Notes: generated by a model not told the origin, from the letters alone. A stretch of 64,000 nucleotides of DNA from Lewinellaceae bacterium (GCA_020636405.1 JACJXW010000005.1:310001-374000); one strand, 5' to 3'; counted from the first letter of the stretch, positions 49,497 to 56,849 are shown. Translations and numbers: made by a program.

Positions 49497-50084
49497 TTAC
49501 AGGTTCAAAAAGTTCCTCAGTATCGCCTCCCCCACCTTGCCCGACTTTTCCGGGTGGAATTGGGTAGCGTAAAAGTTGTCTTTTTGCAGGCCGGAACTGA
49601 ACGGCAGAATGTAATCGGTAGTCGCCGTGGTATAAGGCCCCACCTCGGCATAATAGCTGTGGACGAAGTAAACGTAATCGCCCTCCAGCTCAGGAGAAAA
49701 AACGCCGTTTTGCAGGCCGCAGACGCTGTTCCACCCCATGTGGGGCACTTTCTCCCCATTTGCCGGGCGGAACCGCAGCACCTTCTGCGGGATGATGCCC
49801 AGACAGGGCGTGTCGTTCTCTTCGGAATGCTCGCAGAGCAGCTGCATGCCCAGGCAGATGCCCAGCACCGGTTGGGTGAGGCTGCGGATGAGGCCGTCCA
49901 GGCCCCGCTCGCGCAGGTAGGCCATGGTAGTGTTGGCCTCTCCCACGCCGGGGAATATAACCTTGTCGGCCGAGCGGATGACGGTGTGATCATCGGTCAG
50001 CACGGCGTCGACGCCCAGGCGCTCCATGGCAAACAGAACGGACTGTACGTTGCCCGCGTTGTAGTCTATTATAGCAATTGACAT
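49497..50084 (-). CDS. hisH: Imidazole glycerol phosphate synthase glutaminase subunit HisH
   Basis: Class I glutamine amidotransferase that frees ammonia for HisF to make IGP and AICAR. It is a 195-aa cytoplasmic enzyme. The nucleophile lies in LGICLGMQLL (Cys), and QFHPEKS supplies His and Glu of the triad. Length is normal. Its partner hisF is not in the window. The upstream gap of 301 bases is filled with palindromic repeats, so it may have its own promoter or depend on read-through from the upstream genes. Confidence 0.96.
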   Translation of the reverse strand: MSIAIIDYNAGNVQSVLFAMERLGVDAVLTDDHTVIRSADKVIFPGVGEANTTMAYLRERGLDGLIRSLTQPVLGICLGMQLLCEHSEENDTPCLGIIPQKVLRFRPANGEKVPHMGWNSVCGLQNGVFSPELEGDYVYFVHSYYAEVGPYTTATTDYILPFSSGLQKDNFYATQFHPEKSGKVGEAILRNFLNL

Positions 50085-50385
50085 TGATGGTATCTTCGGT
50101 TGATTACAGCCTTAAATTTGATCCTCAAAATTTCTTATTATAACGCTTTGTGCAGCTACCGGGACGTATGCCTCGGTGCGCCAAATTTATTTGGCATCGG
50201 AGACGAAAACCCTCCTTCATGATCGATATAGGGCGCCGCACGTCTCCGAACCCAAATATACTGACGCACAGATGGTCAGCATATACTGACAACGCGGGCG
50301 TTCGTCAGTATAAATTTGGGTGTCCTAACAGCGTCTCCGAACGGCTTCGAAGAACAGGTACACAATCCGTTACAATCGGTAAAAT
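50085..50385. repeat. Palindrome cluster between hisH and the DUF4256 gene
   Basis: At 50176-50205, gcgccaaatttatttggcatcggagacg is a variant of the family seen at 13323. The word cgtctccgaac occurs at 50241 and 50332, and its complement at 50198. The arms acccaaatatactgacg (50250-50266) and cgtcagtataaatttgggt (50303-50321) form an inverted pair around a 36-nt centre. No ORF is supported. Confidence 0.65.
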
Positions 50386-50958
50386 TTATACGCTCAGTGA
50401 GCCCCGGAATCCTCTGGCAGCATAGTAAGATTCTGCGCCGTTGTGGTAAATGAATACGCGCCCGTAACGCCAATCCCCAAAGATCGCCCCTCCGAGCGCC
50501 CGGAGATCCGCTGGCGTTTCAATCCAACTGGATGTTTTCGTATCGAACTTCCCGAATTTTTGCAATTCGCGATATTGCTCTTCAGTTAACAGATTGATGC
50601 CCATTTCGGCCGCCATACCAACAGCGCTGTTTTTGGGTTTATTTTCTTTCCTCGATTCCAACGCTTCCGGGTCGTAACAAACGCTTCTGCGGCCTTTGGG
50701 GCTCTCCGCCGAACAATCGTAAAAAATATATTCGCTGGACTGTTTATCGTAACCCACCACATCTGGCTCTCCACCCGTTTTTTCCATTTCGTTTAGGGGC
50801 CACATTTTCTCGGGCGCTTTTTCCAGTTTGGCTTGTATTTGAGGCCATTCCATACCTTCATGGCGGTGCATGTTCTTCTCAAACCGGGTTTTCAAAATTT
50901 TGAGCAGCTCCTCTCTTTGTTCTGGCGACAATTCCATTTGGTCTCTTTTTCTTATCAT
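50386..50958 (-). CDS. DUF4256-family protein
   Basis: A 190-aa cytoplasmic protein that matches the DUF4256 family pattern, including KMWPLNEMEKTGGEPDVVG, DCSAESPKGRRSVCYD and WRYGRVFIYHNGAESYYAAR. Its function is not known. An internal ATG (residue 8) would give a start at 50937. It overlaps no neighbour and follows the Uma2 gene by 17 bases. The two form a pair placed between hisB and hisH, which is unusual for a his cluster. Confidence 0.8.
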   Translation of the reverse strand: MIRKRDQMELSPEQREELLKILKTRFEKNMHRHEGMEWPQIQAKLEKAPEKMWPLNEMEKTGGEPDVVGYDKQSSEYIFYDCSAESPKGRRSVCYDPEALESRKENKPKNSAVGMAAEMGINLLTEEQYRELQKFGKFDTKTSSWIETPADLRALGGAIFGDWRYGRVFIYHNGAESYYAARGFRGSLSV

Positions 50959-50975
50959 GGCGTTTTAGGTTTCAC

Positions 50976-51572
50976 TTATTGATCCGCCCTTTGTTCCGGC
51001 TTTCCGAGTGCAACGTTCAGGTAAATATCTTCTACTTTGACCCTGAAGCCAGCAATTTCTAATTCCTGATCCATACGGTCTACATAACTATTCTCCCAAC
51101 GGGTTTCGTCTATTCGGTTGTAGAAGTCGATATACACCCGATCCTGGGCCACCATAAAATACTGTTGCAGGTACGCTATTTTTCGGTAGCATTGCCACTC
51201 ATCGATACGGTCGTCTTCTTCCGTACTATCCGAAAGCACTTCGATCAACGCGTAGGGGTTTAACGTAGCCTGCATTTTTTTGGAATGCTGATGAAAAACC
51301 GGCTCCCCCTTCACTACCATCACATCCGGATAGTAATTGAGCCGGCACTCCGGCACATAGAGCATACGGTCGCTGGGATAAACCCTAAAATTTGTTTTCT
51401 TCACTTGTACGCCAATTTCCCGAATTAAATTGGCGACGATCGAGCCATGGCTATCAGAGGTATAAGGCATAGGTGCAACTTTTCCATCATAGAAATAATG
51501 CCGGGTTTGGGCATGATATTCCATCTCCAGGTATCCTTCCAGGGTATATCTTTTGTCTATTGCCGTTTCCAT
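50976..51572 (-). CDS. Uma2-family (DUF820) putative nuclease
   Basis: A 198-aa protein of the Uma2 family with a restriction endonuclease-like fold. The family motifs are visible: LNYYPDVMVV (Asp) and LNPYALIEVLSDSTEEDD (Glu in IEV) in the core, with YRKIAYLQQYFMVAQD after it. Such proteins are common in multiple copies in Bacteroidota and cyanobacteria, and their biological role is unclear. It lies between hisB and the DUF4256 gene. Confidence 0.85.
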   Translation of the reverse strand: METAIDKRYTLEGYLEMEYHAQTRHYFYDGKVAPMPYTSDSHGSIVANLIREIGVQVKKTNFRVYPSDRMLYVPECRLNYYPDVMVVKGEPVFHQHSKKMQATLNPYALIEVLSDSTEEDDRIDEWQCYRKIAYLQQYFMVAQDRVYIDFYNRIDETRWENSYVDRMDQELEIAGFRVKVEDIYLNVALGKPEQRADQ

Positions 51573-51642
51573 ATCTGGCCTTGTTTTACTTGAATCCCAA
51601 TTTACACAAAAAATAGGAGCCGCTCAACCGCCCGAACTTTTA

Positions 51643-51669
51643 CACATTTACACTTATACACATAGGCAC
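51643..51669. repeat. Octamer array after hisB stop codon
   Basis: CAC recurs at 51643, 51651, 51659 and 51667, an exact 8-nt period. It lies six bases 3' of the hisB stop codon on the minus strand. Confidence 0.65.
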
Positions 51670-51674
51670 ATTCT

Positions 51675-52808
51675 TCACAAAACCCCCTTCGTACTCGGCA
51701 GCTCCATATTCTCCACATCCCTCCATTTCGCCATTTTGATGGCGCGCGCCAGCGCTTTGAAGATGGCCTCGATCTTGTGGTGCTCGTTCTTGCCCTCGGC
51801 CTTGATGTTCAGGTTGCACCTGGCGGCGTCGCTGAAGGACTTGAAGAAATGGAAGAACATCTCGGTAGGCATCTCGCCGATCTTTTCACGCTGGAATTCC
51901 GCTTCCCATACCAGCCAGGGGCGGCCGCCGAAGTCGATGGCCACCTGGGCCAGGCAGTCGTCCATGGGCAGGCAGTAGCCGTAGCGCTCCATGCCGCGTT
52001 TGTCGCCAACGGCCTGAGCAAAAGCCTCGCCCAGGGCCAGGGCAGTATCCTCGATGGTGTGGTGCTCATCGATGTGCAGGTCGCCGTCCACTTTCACCTC
52101 CAGATCGGAGCCGGAATGCTTGGCCAACTGGTCGAGCATGTGGTCGAAGAAGCCCAGGCCGGTATGGTTGGAAGATTGCCCCGTGCCGTCCAGATTGAGG
52201 TAGATGGAAATATCCGTCTCTTTAGTAGTGCGGCGGACGCGGGCAGTGCGCTGCTCCAGCTTCAGGAAGCGGTAGATCTCGCTCCAGTCGGTCGTAGACA
52301 GGGCAATCACTTCCTTGAGCGCTTCGGCTTTACTGCTCAACTCCTCGGAACCCAGGCTTGGATTAGTATTCAGCCAGATGGCTTTGGCGCCCAGGTTCTT
52401 GGCCAGCTCGATGTCGGTCAGGCGGTCGCCCACGACGAAGGAGTTCGCCAGGTCGTAATCGCCGTTCATATAGGGCTTCATCAGCCCGGTGCGCGGCTTG
52501 CGGTTGGGGGAATTTTCGTGGGGAAAGGACGGGTCGATGAGCACCTCCTTGAAGGTGATGCCTTCATTTTCGAAGGCCTTCATCACCTTATTGTGGGTGG
52601 GCCAGAAGGTGTCTTCCGGAAACGAGTCCGTCCCCAGGCCATCCTGGTTGGTGATCATGAGCAGTTCGAAATCCAGTTCCCGGGCGATGCGGGAAAGGTA
52701 CTGGAATACCTTGGGGTAGAACTCCAGCTTTTCCAGGCTGTCGATCTGGTAGTCTTCCGGCTCCAGGATAAGGGTGCCGTCGCGGTCGAGGATGAGTAGG
52801 CGTTTCAT
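51675..52808 (-). CDS. hisB: Bifunctional histidinol-phosphatase / IGP dehydratase HisB
   Basis: Catalyses two steps: IGP dehydration to imidazole acetol phosphate, and histidinol phosphate hydrolysis. The first 170 residues form a HAD phosphatase (LDRDGTL near residues 7-13, with ATGGACG-type nucleophile Asp8 and Asp10). The second part from residue about 185 is the dehydratase, with metal-binding motifs DEHHTIEDTALAL and HHKIEAIFKAL. Length of 377 aa is normal for the fused form. It follows hisC across a 171-base repeat tract. The minus-strand order hisG-D-C-B is intact. Confidence 0.96.
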   Translation of the reverse strand: MKRLLILDRDGTLILEPEDYQIDSLEKLEFYPKVFQYLSRIARELDFELLMITNQDGLGTDSFPEDTFWPTHNKVMKAFENEGITFKEVLIDPSFPHENSPNRKPRTGLMKPYMNGDYDLANSFVVGDRLTDIELAKNLGAKAIWLNTNPSLGSEELSSKAEALKEVIALSTTDWSEIYRFLKLEQRTARVRRTTKETDISIYLNLDGTGQSSNHTGLGFFDHMLDQLAKHSGSDLEVKVDGDLHIDEHHTIEDTALALGEAFAQAVGDKRGMERYGYCLPMDDCLAQVAIDFGGRPWLVWEAEFQREKIGEMPTEMFFHFFKSFSDAARCNLNIKAEGKNEHHKIEAIFKALARAIKMAKWRDVENMELPSTKGVL

Positions 52809-52822
52809 GGTTTATTATTTGT

Positions 52823-52929
52823 TGATTCGGGATTCGTGGATTCGGGATTCGGGATTCGTGGATTCGTGGATTCGGGATTCGTGGATTCGTGGATTCGTGG
52901 ATTCGTGGATTCGGGATTCGTGGATTCGT
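52823..52929. repeat. Minisatellite of GATTCGG and GATTCGTG units
   Basis: Fourteen head-to-tail units: nine of 8 nt (GATTCGTG) and five of 7 nt (GATTCGG) between hisC and hisB. With the register shifted, the long unit is GTG plus GATTC, so it also has GTG every 8 nt. The count may vary between strains. The same words occur after hisD, at 54091-54104. Confidence 0.85.
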
Positions 52930-52951
52930 GGGTTGGTGCGGCCAACTAATA

Positions 52952-52978
52952 CACGAATGCACAAATGCACCTAAACAC
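52952..52978. repeat. Octamer array after hisC stop codon
   Basis: CAC recurs at 52952, 52960, 52968 and 52976 directly next to the hisC stop codon. It is in the opposite orientation to the GATTCGTG minisatellite, so the two look like unequal arms of one element. Confidence 0.65.
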
Positions 52979-52979
52979 T

Positions 52980-54017
52980 TTAAAACCCCACCAGCGCCCG
53001 GAACAGTTGTTCGTTCTCCTCCGGCGTGCCGACGGTGATGCGCAGGCAGCCCTCGCACAGCGCCACCCGCGAGCGGTCGCGCACGATGATGCCCTGCTCC
53101 ACCAGGAAGTCGTAGGTACGGCGCGGTTCCTTCACCTTCACCAGCAGGAAGTTGGCGTCGGAGGGGTGGATGCGCTCCACGAAGTCCAGTCCGCTGAGGT
53201 ATTGGGTAAGCAGGGTGCGTTGGCCGAGAATGCTCTGCACCCACTGCTGCTGCTGCTGTCCGTTTTCCAGGGCTTTGATCACGGCCTCCTGGGTCAGCTG
53301 GTTGATGTTGTAGGGTGGTTTCACTTTATTGAACAGCTCAACGATCTCTTCGGAAGCAAAGGCCATGCCCAGGCGGATGCCCGCCAGCCCCCAGGCTTTG
53401 GAGAACGTCTGCATCACCACCAGGCGCGGGTATTGCTCCAGCAGGCGGATACAGCTGGGCTGTGCCGAGAAATCGATGTAGGCCTCATCCACTACCGTGA
53501 TGCCGGGAAAGCCTTCCGCCAGTTGGGCGATGGCCTCCGGGGAGAAGCTGTTGCCGGTCGGGTTGTTGGGGCTGCAGAGGAACAGGAGTTTGGAATGCAC
53601 ATTGGCTACTTCCAGAATAGCGGGCACATTGGGCTGAAAGCGGGCGCCGAGCATTACCTCCCGCACTTCCACATCCGCGATATCCGCCGATACCCGGTAC
53701 ATGCCATAGGTAGGCGGCAGGATGAGGATGTGATCCTCTTTAGGCTCACAGAAGATGCGGATGAGCAGGTCGATCACCTCATCGCTGCCGTTGCCCAGAA
53801 AGATCCTTTCCCGGGCGATGCCCTTCAGCTCGGCAATCTTATCCTTTACCTTCCACTGCAGTGGGTCCGGGTAGCGGTTATAACCCGTGTCAAAAGGGTT
53901 TTCGTTGGCGTCCAGAAAAACATCGGCCCTGCCCTTGTACTCACTACGCGCGGAGGAGTAGGGCGTAAGGCGGCGGATGTTGGGGCGGACGAGGTGGCCT
54001 ATGTTCATATTCATCAA
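52980..54017 (-). CDS. hisC: Histidinol-phosphate aminotransferase HisC
   Basis: PLP-dependent transaminase that makes histidinol phosphate from imidazole acetol phosphate with glutamate. It is a 345-aa enzyme of the fold type I class. The pyridoxal lysine is in FSKAWGLAGIRLG; SPNNPTGN and DEAYIDF are the other PLP-site blocks. Starts at 54017, 54014 or 54008 are all possible (MMNMNIG). It sits between hisD and hisB. The gap from hisD is 89 bases with GATTCGG words, and from hisB 171 bases with a minisatellite. Confidence 0.96.
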   Translation of the reverse strand: MMNMNIGHLVRPNIRRLTPYSSARSEYKGRADVFLDANENPFDTGYNRYPDPLQWKVKDKIAELKGIARERIFLGNGSDEVIDLLIRIFCEPKEDHILILPPTYGMYRVSADIADVEVREVMLGARFQPNVPAILEVANVHSKLLFLCSPNNPTGNSFSPEAIAQLAEGFPGITVVDEAYIDFSAQPSCIRLLEQYPRLVVMQTFSKAWGLAGIRLGMAFASEEIVELFNKVKPPYNINQLTQEAVIKALENGQQQQQWVQSILGQRTLLTQYLSGLDFVERIHPSDANFLLVKVKEPRRTYDFLVEQGIIVRDRSRVALCEGCLRITVGTPEENEQLFRALVGF

Positions 54018-54106
54018 ATTCTATTGTTTTTTTAACTAACCAACAACTCAATCTACGAATCCCCCGCCTTCGCGTAAAGCTACGGCGGGCGGAGCCGAAT
54101 CCCGAA

Positions 54107-55387
54107 TCACCCCTTCCCCAACCGGATCGCCACCGCATTCTTATGCGCCATCAGTTCTTCCGCTGCGGCCATTTCCTCCACTACCGGGCCGAGGCGTTGC
54201 AGGCCCTCGCGGGTGAGGCGCTGGAAGGTGATCTTTTTGACGAAGCTGTCCAGGGAGACGCCGCTGTACATGCGGGCGTAGCCGTTGGTCGGCAGCGTGT
54301 GGTTGGTGCCGGAGGCGTAATCGCCGACGGATTCCGGGGTATAATTGCCCAGAAAGATAGAACCGGCATTGACGACCTGTTCGCCGAGCGATTCGGCATC
54401 CTCGACGGATAGGATGAGATGTTCCGGAGCGTAGGCGTTGATCAGTTCTACGGCTTCCTCCCGGTTGCGGACAATGATGGCGGAGCTGCTCTCCAAGGCT
54501 TTGGCAGCGATGGCCCGGCGGGGCAATGCCTGCAACTGTTCGTCTATGGCCTGCTGCACCTTTTGGGCGAAGGCCTCCGAAAAGGTGGCCAGCACCACCT
54601 GGCTGTCTTCCCCGTGTTCGGCCTGGGAGAGCAGGTCGGCAGCTACGAAGGCAGGTTCGGCACTCTCGTCCGCACAGACGAGCACTTCGGAAGGGCCGGC
54701 CGGCATGTCGATGGCCACGCCCCGGCGGCTCACCAGCTGTTTGGCGGCGGTGACATACTGGTTGCCCGGGCCGAATATCTTGTATACTGCGGGCACTGTT
54801 TCCGTCCCGAAGGCCATGGCAGCCACGGCCTGAGCGCCGCCGATCTTGAATATACGGGTGACACCGACCAGGTTGGCGGTGTACAGGATTGCGGGATGGA
54901 CCTTCCCATCCTTCCCGGGGGGAGTACACAACACGATCTCCCCGCAGCCGGCCAGCTTGGCGGGCACGCCCAGCATGAGTACCGTGGAAAAGAGGGGCGC
55001 CGTACCGCCGGGTATATAGAGCCCGACTTTCTCGATGGCCACGCTCTTGCGCCAGCAGCGCACCCCGGGCATGGTCTCCACCTCGTGCACCGGTTCTGCC
55101 TGCCAGCTGTGGAAACGCTCGATATTGGCCTTCGCCGTTTGGATGGATGCTTTGAGGGTTTCGCTGACCAGGCCCTCGGACTCCGCCAGCTCGGCGGGGC
55201 TTACCTTTAGTTCCGTGAGCTTTACGCCATCAAAGCGCTCTGTATAGGCGCGCAGGGCGGCGTCGCCGTTGCGCTGTACTTCGTCGAGTACAGCCCGTAC
55301 GGTCGATTCCAGGCTTTCAACCTCCATCACCGGCCGTTCGAGGATAGCCGGCCAATCGGCCTTGTCGGGGTGGGTATATAATTTCAT
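54107..55387 (-). CDS. hisD: Histidinol dehydrogenase HisD
   Basis: A zinc- and NAD-dependent enzyme that performs the last two steps, from histidinol to histidine, in the cytoplasm. It has 426 aa. Diagnostic blocks are GLYIPGGTAPLFSTVLMLG, GVAIDMPAGPSEVLV and LLSQAEHGEDSQV, with the zinc-binding EH motif in YAPEHLIL. The gene starts 9 bases after hisG, so the two are cotranslated or tightly coupled. Its 3' end carries a short GATTCGG-type tract and a small palindrome (cccgcc/ggcggg at 54063-54089). Confidence 0.97.
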   Translation of the reverse strand: MKLYTHPDKADWPAILERPVMEVESLESTVRAVLDEVQRNGDAALRAYTERFDGVKLTELKVSPAELAESEGLVSETLKASIQTAKANIERFHSWQAEPVHEVETMPGVRCWRKSVAIEKVGLYIPGGTAPLFSTVLMLGVPAKLAGCGEIVLCTPPGKDGKVHPAILYTANLVGVTRIFKIGGAQAVAAMAFGTETVPAVYKIFGPGNQYVTAAKQLVSRRGVAIDMPAGPSEVLVCADESAEPAFVAADLLSQAEHGEDSQVVLATFSEAFAQKVQQAIDEQLQALPRRAIAAKALESSSAIIVRNREEAVELINAYAPEHLILSVEDAESLGEQVVNAGSIFLGNYTPESVGDYASGTNHTLPTNGYARMYSGVSLDSFVKKITFQRLTREGLQRLGPVVEEMAAAEELMAHKNAVAIRLGKG

Positions 55388-55396
55388 GACGGGATT

Positions 55397-56257
55397 TTAA
55401 ATGATCATTTTTTCGATCGGCACTACCAGTATTCCCTGGGCGCCGGCATCTTTCAGCTGGTCGATGATGTCCCAAAAGTGGCTTTCCTCGATCACGGTGT
55501 GGATAGAGCTCCAGTTCTCTTCCGCCAGGGGCATTACCGTGGGGCTCTTCATACCCGGCAGAATACGAATGATTTCCGGTATCCGTTCATTCGGGGCATT
55601 CATGAGGATGTACTTGTTGTTGCGCGCTTTGAGCACCGCCTTGATGCGAAAAACCAGTTTGTCCAGGATGGCCTGCTTCTCCGGGTTGAGCCCGGGGTGG
55701 GCGACAATACAGGCCTCCGACTTCAGGATGACCTCCTTTTCTTCCAGTCCGTTCTTGAACAGGGTGCTGCCGCTGCTGACCAGGTCGCAAATGGCGTCGG
55801 CCAGCCCGATGTTGGGAGCGATCTCCACGGAGCCGGAGATCTCGTGGATGTCCGCTTCCAGCTGATGCGTTTTTAAATAGTAGCGCAGGGAATTCGGATA
55901 GGAGGTGGCAATGCGCTTGCCCTGCAGGGATTTCGGCCCGGTATAGGGCATGTTCTTAGGCACCGCAATGGAAAGGCGGCACCGGGAAAACCCCAACGGC
56001 AAGATGGTATCGATGCGCTTTTGCTTTTCAAAGGCCGTATTTTCCCCGATGATCCCGATATCGGCCACGCCGTCCTCTACGTATTGGGGGATATCGGAAT
56101 TGCGGAGGTAAAGGATATCGAGGGGAAAGTTCCCGGCCGACGCTTTGAGCTGGTCCTTTCCGTTATCGATCTTTATTCCACACTCTTTCAGTAGCCAAAG
56201 GGAGCCGTCCAGCAACCTGCCGGATTTCTGTACTGCAACCTGAAGTCTCGTTTGCAT
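55397..56257 (-). CDS. hisG: ATP phosphoribosyltransferase HisG (long form)
   Basis: First enzyme of histidine synthesis: joins ATP and PRPP to give phosphoribosyl-ATP. It is a 286-aa long-form enzyme with a C-terminal ACT-like regulatory domain (RIPEIIRILPGMKSPTVMPL), through which histidine inhibits it. ISGSVEIAPNIGLADAICDLVSSG is the family signature region. The start ATG is at 56257. It is the first structural gene of the cluster, 21 bases after a terminator that forms part of a His-codon attenuator. That layout predicts control by both feedback and attenuation. Confidence 0.96.
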   Translation of the reverse strand: MQTRLQVAVQKSGRLLDGSLWLLKECGIKIDNGKDQLKASAGNFPLDILYLRNSDIPQYVEDGVADIGIIGENTAFEKQKRIDTILPLGFSRCRLSIAVPKNMPYTGPKSLQGKRIATSYPNSLRYYLKTHQLEADIHEISGSVEIAPNIGLADAICDLVSSGSTLFKNGLEEKEVILKSEACIVAHPGLNPEKQAILDKLVFRIKAVLKARNNKYILMNAPNERIPEIIRILPGMKSPTVMPLAEENWSSIHTVIEESHFWDIIDQLKDAGAQGILVVPIEKMII

Positions 56258-56278
56258 AGGGTATTTTGAATTTACGAC

Positions 56279-56319
56279 AAAAAAAAAGAGGTTAACCGGC
56301 GAAATGGTTAACCTCTTTT
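56279..56319 (-). terminator. Attenuator terminator before hisG
   Basis: The minus strand carries a 14-bp perfect stem (aaaagaggttaacc at 56284-56297 pairs with ggttaacctctttt at 56306-56319) with an 8-nt loop, followed by a T-run from nine A bases at 56279-56287 on the plus strand. It ends 21 bases before the hisG start codon. Confidence 0.88.
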
Positions 56320-56351
56320 ATGCGCTTTTGTTTACGCGGCTTTCGAAACGG

Positions 56352-56423
56352 CTACAAGAGTTCACCACCTGCCCGGAAGAGCAAAGTCAAATGATGGTGA
56401 TGATGATGTACCGTTTGAAACAT
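56352..56423 (-). CDS. hisL: His leader peptide HisL
   Basis: A 23-codon ORF with ATG at 56423-56421 and TAG at 56354-56352. Residues 6 to 11 are six consecutive His (CAT CAT CAT CAC CAT CAT). The N-terminus is MFQTV and the tail is LTLLFRAGGELL. A run of His codons just ahead of a terminator and hisG is the hallmark of histidine attenuation leaders. No strong Shine-Dalgarno precedes it, as usual for this phylum. Confidence 0.88.
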   Translation of the reverse strand: MFQTVHHHHHHLTLLFRAGGELL

Positions 56424-56439
56424 GATTGTTTTTTTGTAG

Positions 56440-56553
56440 TGGTGCGGGGCGGGGTCGAATCCCGCTTCTTCAAGCGGGAACACCAGGATTTTTCCCGCTT
56501 TCCCTCCAGCACGAAACTCCGTTGGAAAGCGGGATGCCCTACCAACTGAGCTA
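56440..56553 (-). pseudogene. Rearranged tRNA-Phe copy with palindromic insertions
   Basis: The 3' part (56440-56458) is identical to the tRNA-Phe acceptor and T-arm ends, and the D-arm (near 56534-56553) matches with one change. The middle of the tRNA sequence acaccaggatttt is kept. The T-stem and anticodon stem are replaced by two inserts bounded by TCCCGCTT/AAGCGGGA. The 5' acceptor strand is lost (atttaaa instead of ccgcacc in the reverse reading). It cannot fold as a normal tRNA. Confidence 0.7.
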
Positions 56554-56562
56554 ATTTAAAAG

Positions 56563-56635
56563 TGGTGCGGGGCGGGGTCGAACCGCCGACACCAGGATTT
56601 TCAGTCCTGTGCTCTACCAACTGAGCTACCGCACC
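56563..56635 (-). tRNA. tRNA-Phe (GAA)
   Basis: A 73-nt gene with a complete cloverleaf. The acceptor stem pairs GGTGCGG with CCGCACC. The D-arm is GCTC AGTTGGTAGA with GAGC, the anticodon stem CAGGA/TCCTG has loop CTGAAAA (anticodon GAA, Phe), and the T-arm is GGCGG TTCGACC CCGCC. CCA is not encoded. A promoter lies 38 bases upstream. Confidence 0.97.
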
Positions 56636-56672
56636 TTATAGTTGACGTTGCTTTTCCTTTCAAAAGCGGATG

Positions 56673-56703
56673 CAAATATAAACGGTTTTTCCATTCTTCA
56701 CAA
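56673..56703 (-). promoter_or_regulatory. Promoter of tRNA-Phe
   Basis: On the minus strand: TTG (56703-56701), 20-nt spacer, TATATTTG (56680-56673). This is a full match to the phylum -7 pattern TAnnTTTG. It would start transcription about 30 bases before the tRNA. It is the only full match upstream of hisL. Confidence 0.75.
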
Positions 56704-56849
56704 GGCGCATTCGGTTTTTTTCAGATTTTTGGCCTGTTCCTATTTCTTTGCATTTGGTGTCTTACACAACAACCGTCTGTAGACTAATCGTTCCAATGGC
56801 CGGTTACCTCTCTGAAATTCCTTAACTTTCCCCCGAAAACTCAAAGTTT

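Larger units (their letters stand above)
56279..56423 (-). promoter_or_regulatory. His operon transcription attenuator
   Basis: Minus-strand leader with four pairing segments. Segment 1 (CACCATC, 56399-56393) lies in the His codons. Segment 2 (GGTGGTGAACTC, 56369-56358) lies near the leader stop codon. Segment 3 (GAGGTTAACC, 56315-56306) and segment 4 form the terminator. Segment 1 can pair with 2 over 7 bp (one G-U). Segment 2 can pair with 3 over about 8 bp with one mismatch and one bulge. Ribosome stalling at His codons should free segment 2 and block the terminator. The pairings are from reading, not folding software. Confidence 0.82.

Noticed and set aside
52823..52929. CRISPR or coding repeat in the hisC-hisB gap
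   Set aside because: The tract is a 7/8-nt minisatellite with no spacers and no protein motif in any frame.
56440..56553. A second functional tRNA
   Set aside because: The 5' acceptor strand does not pair with the 3' end, and the anticodon and T-arms are replaced by inserts.
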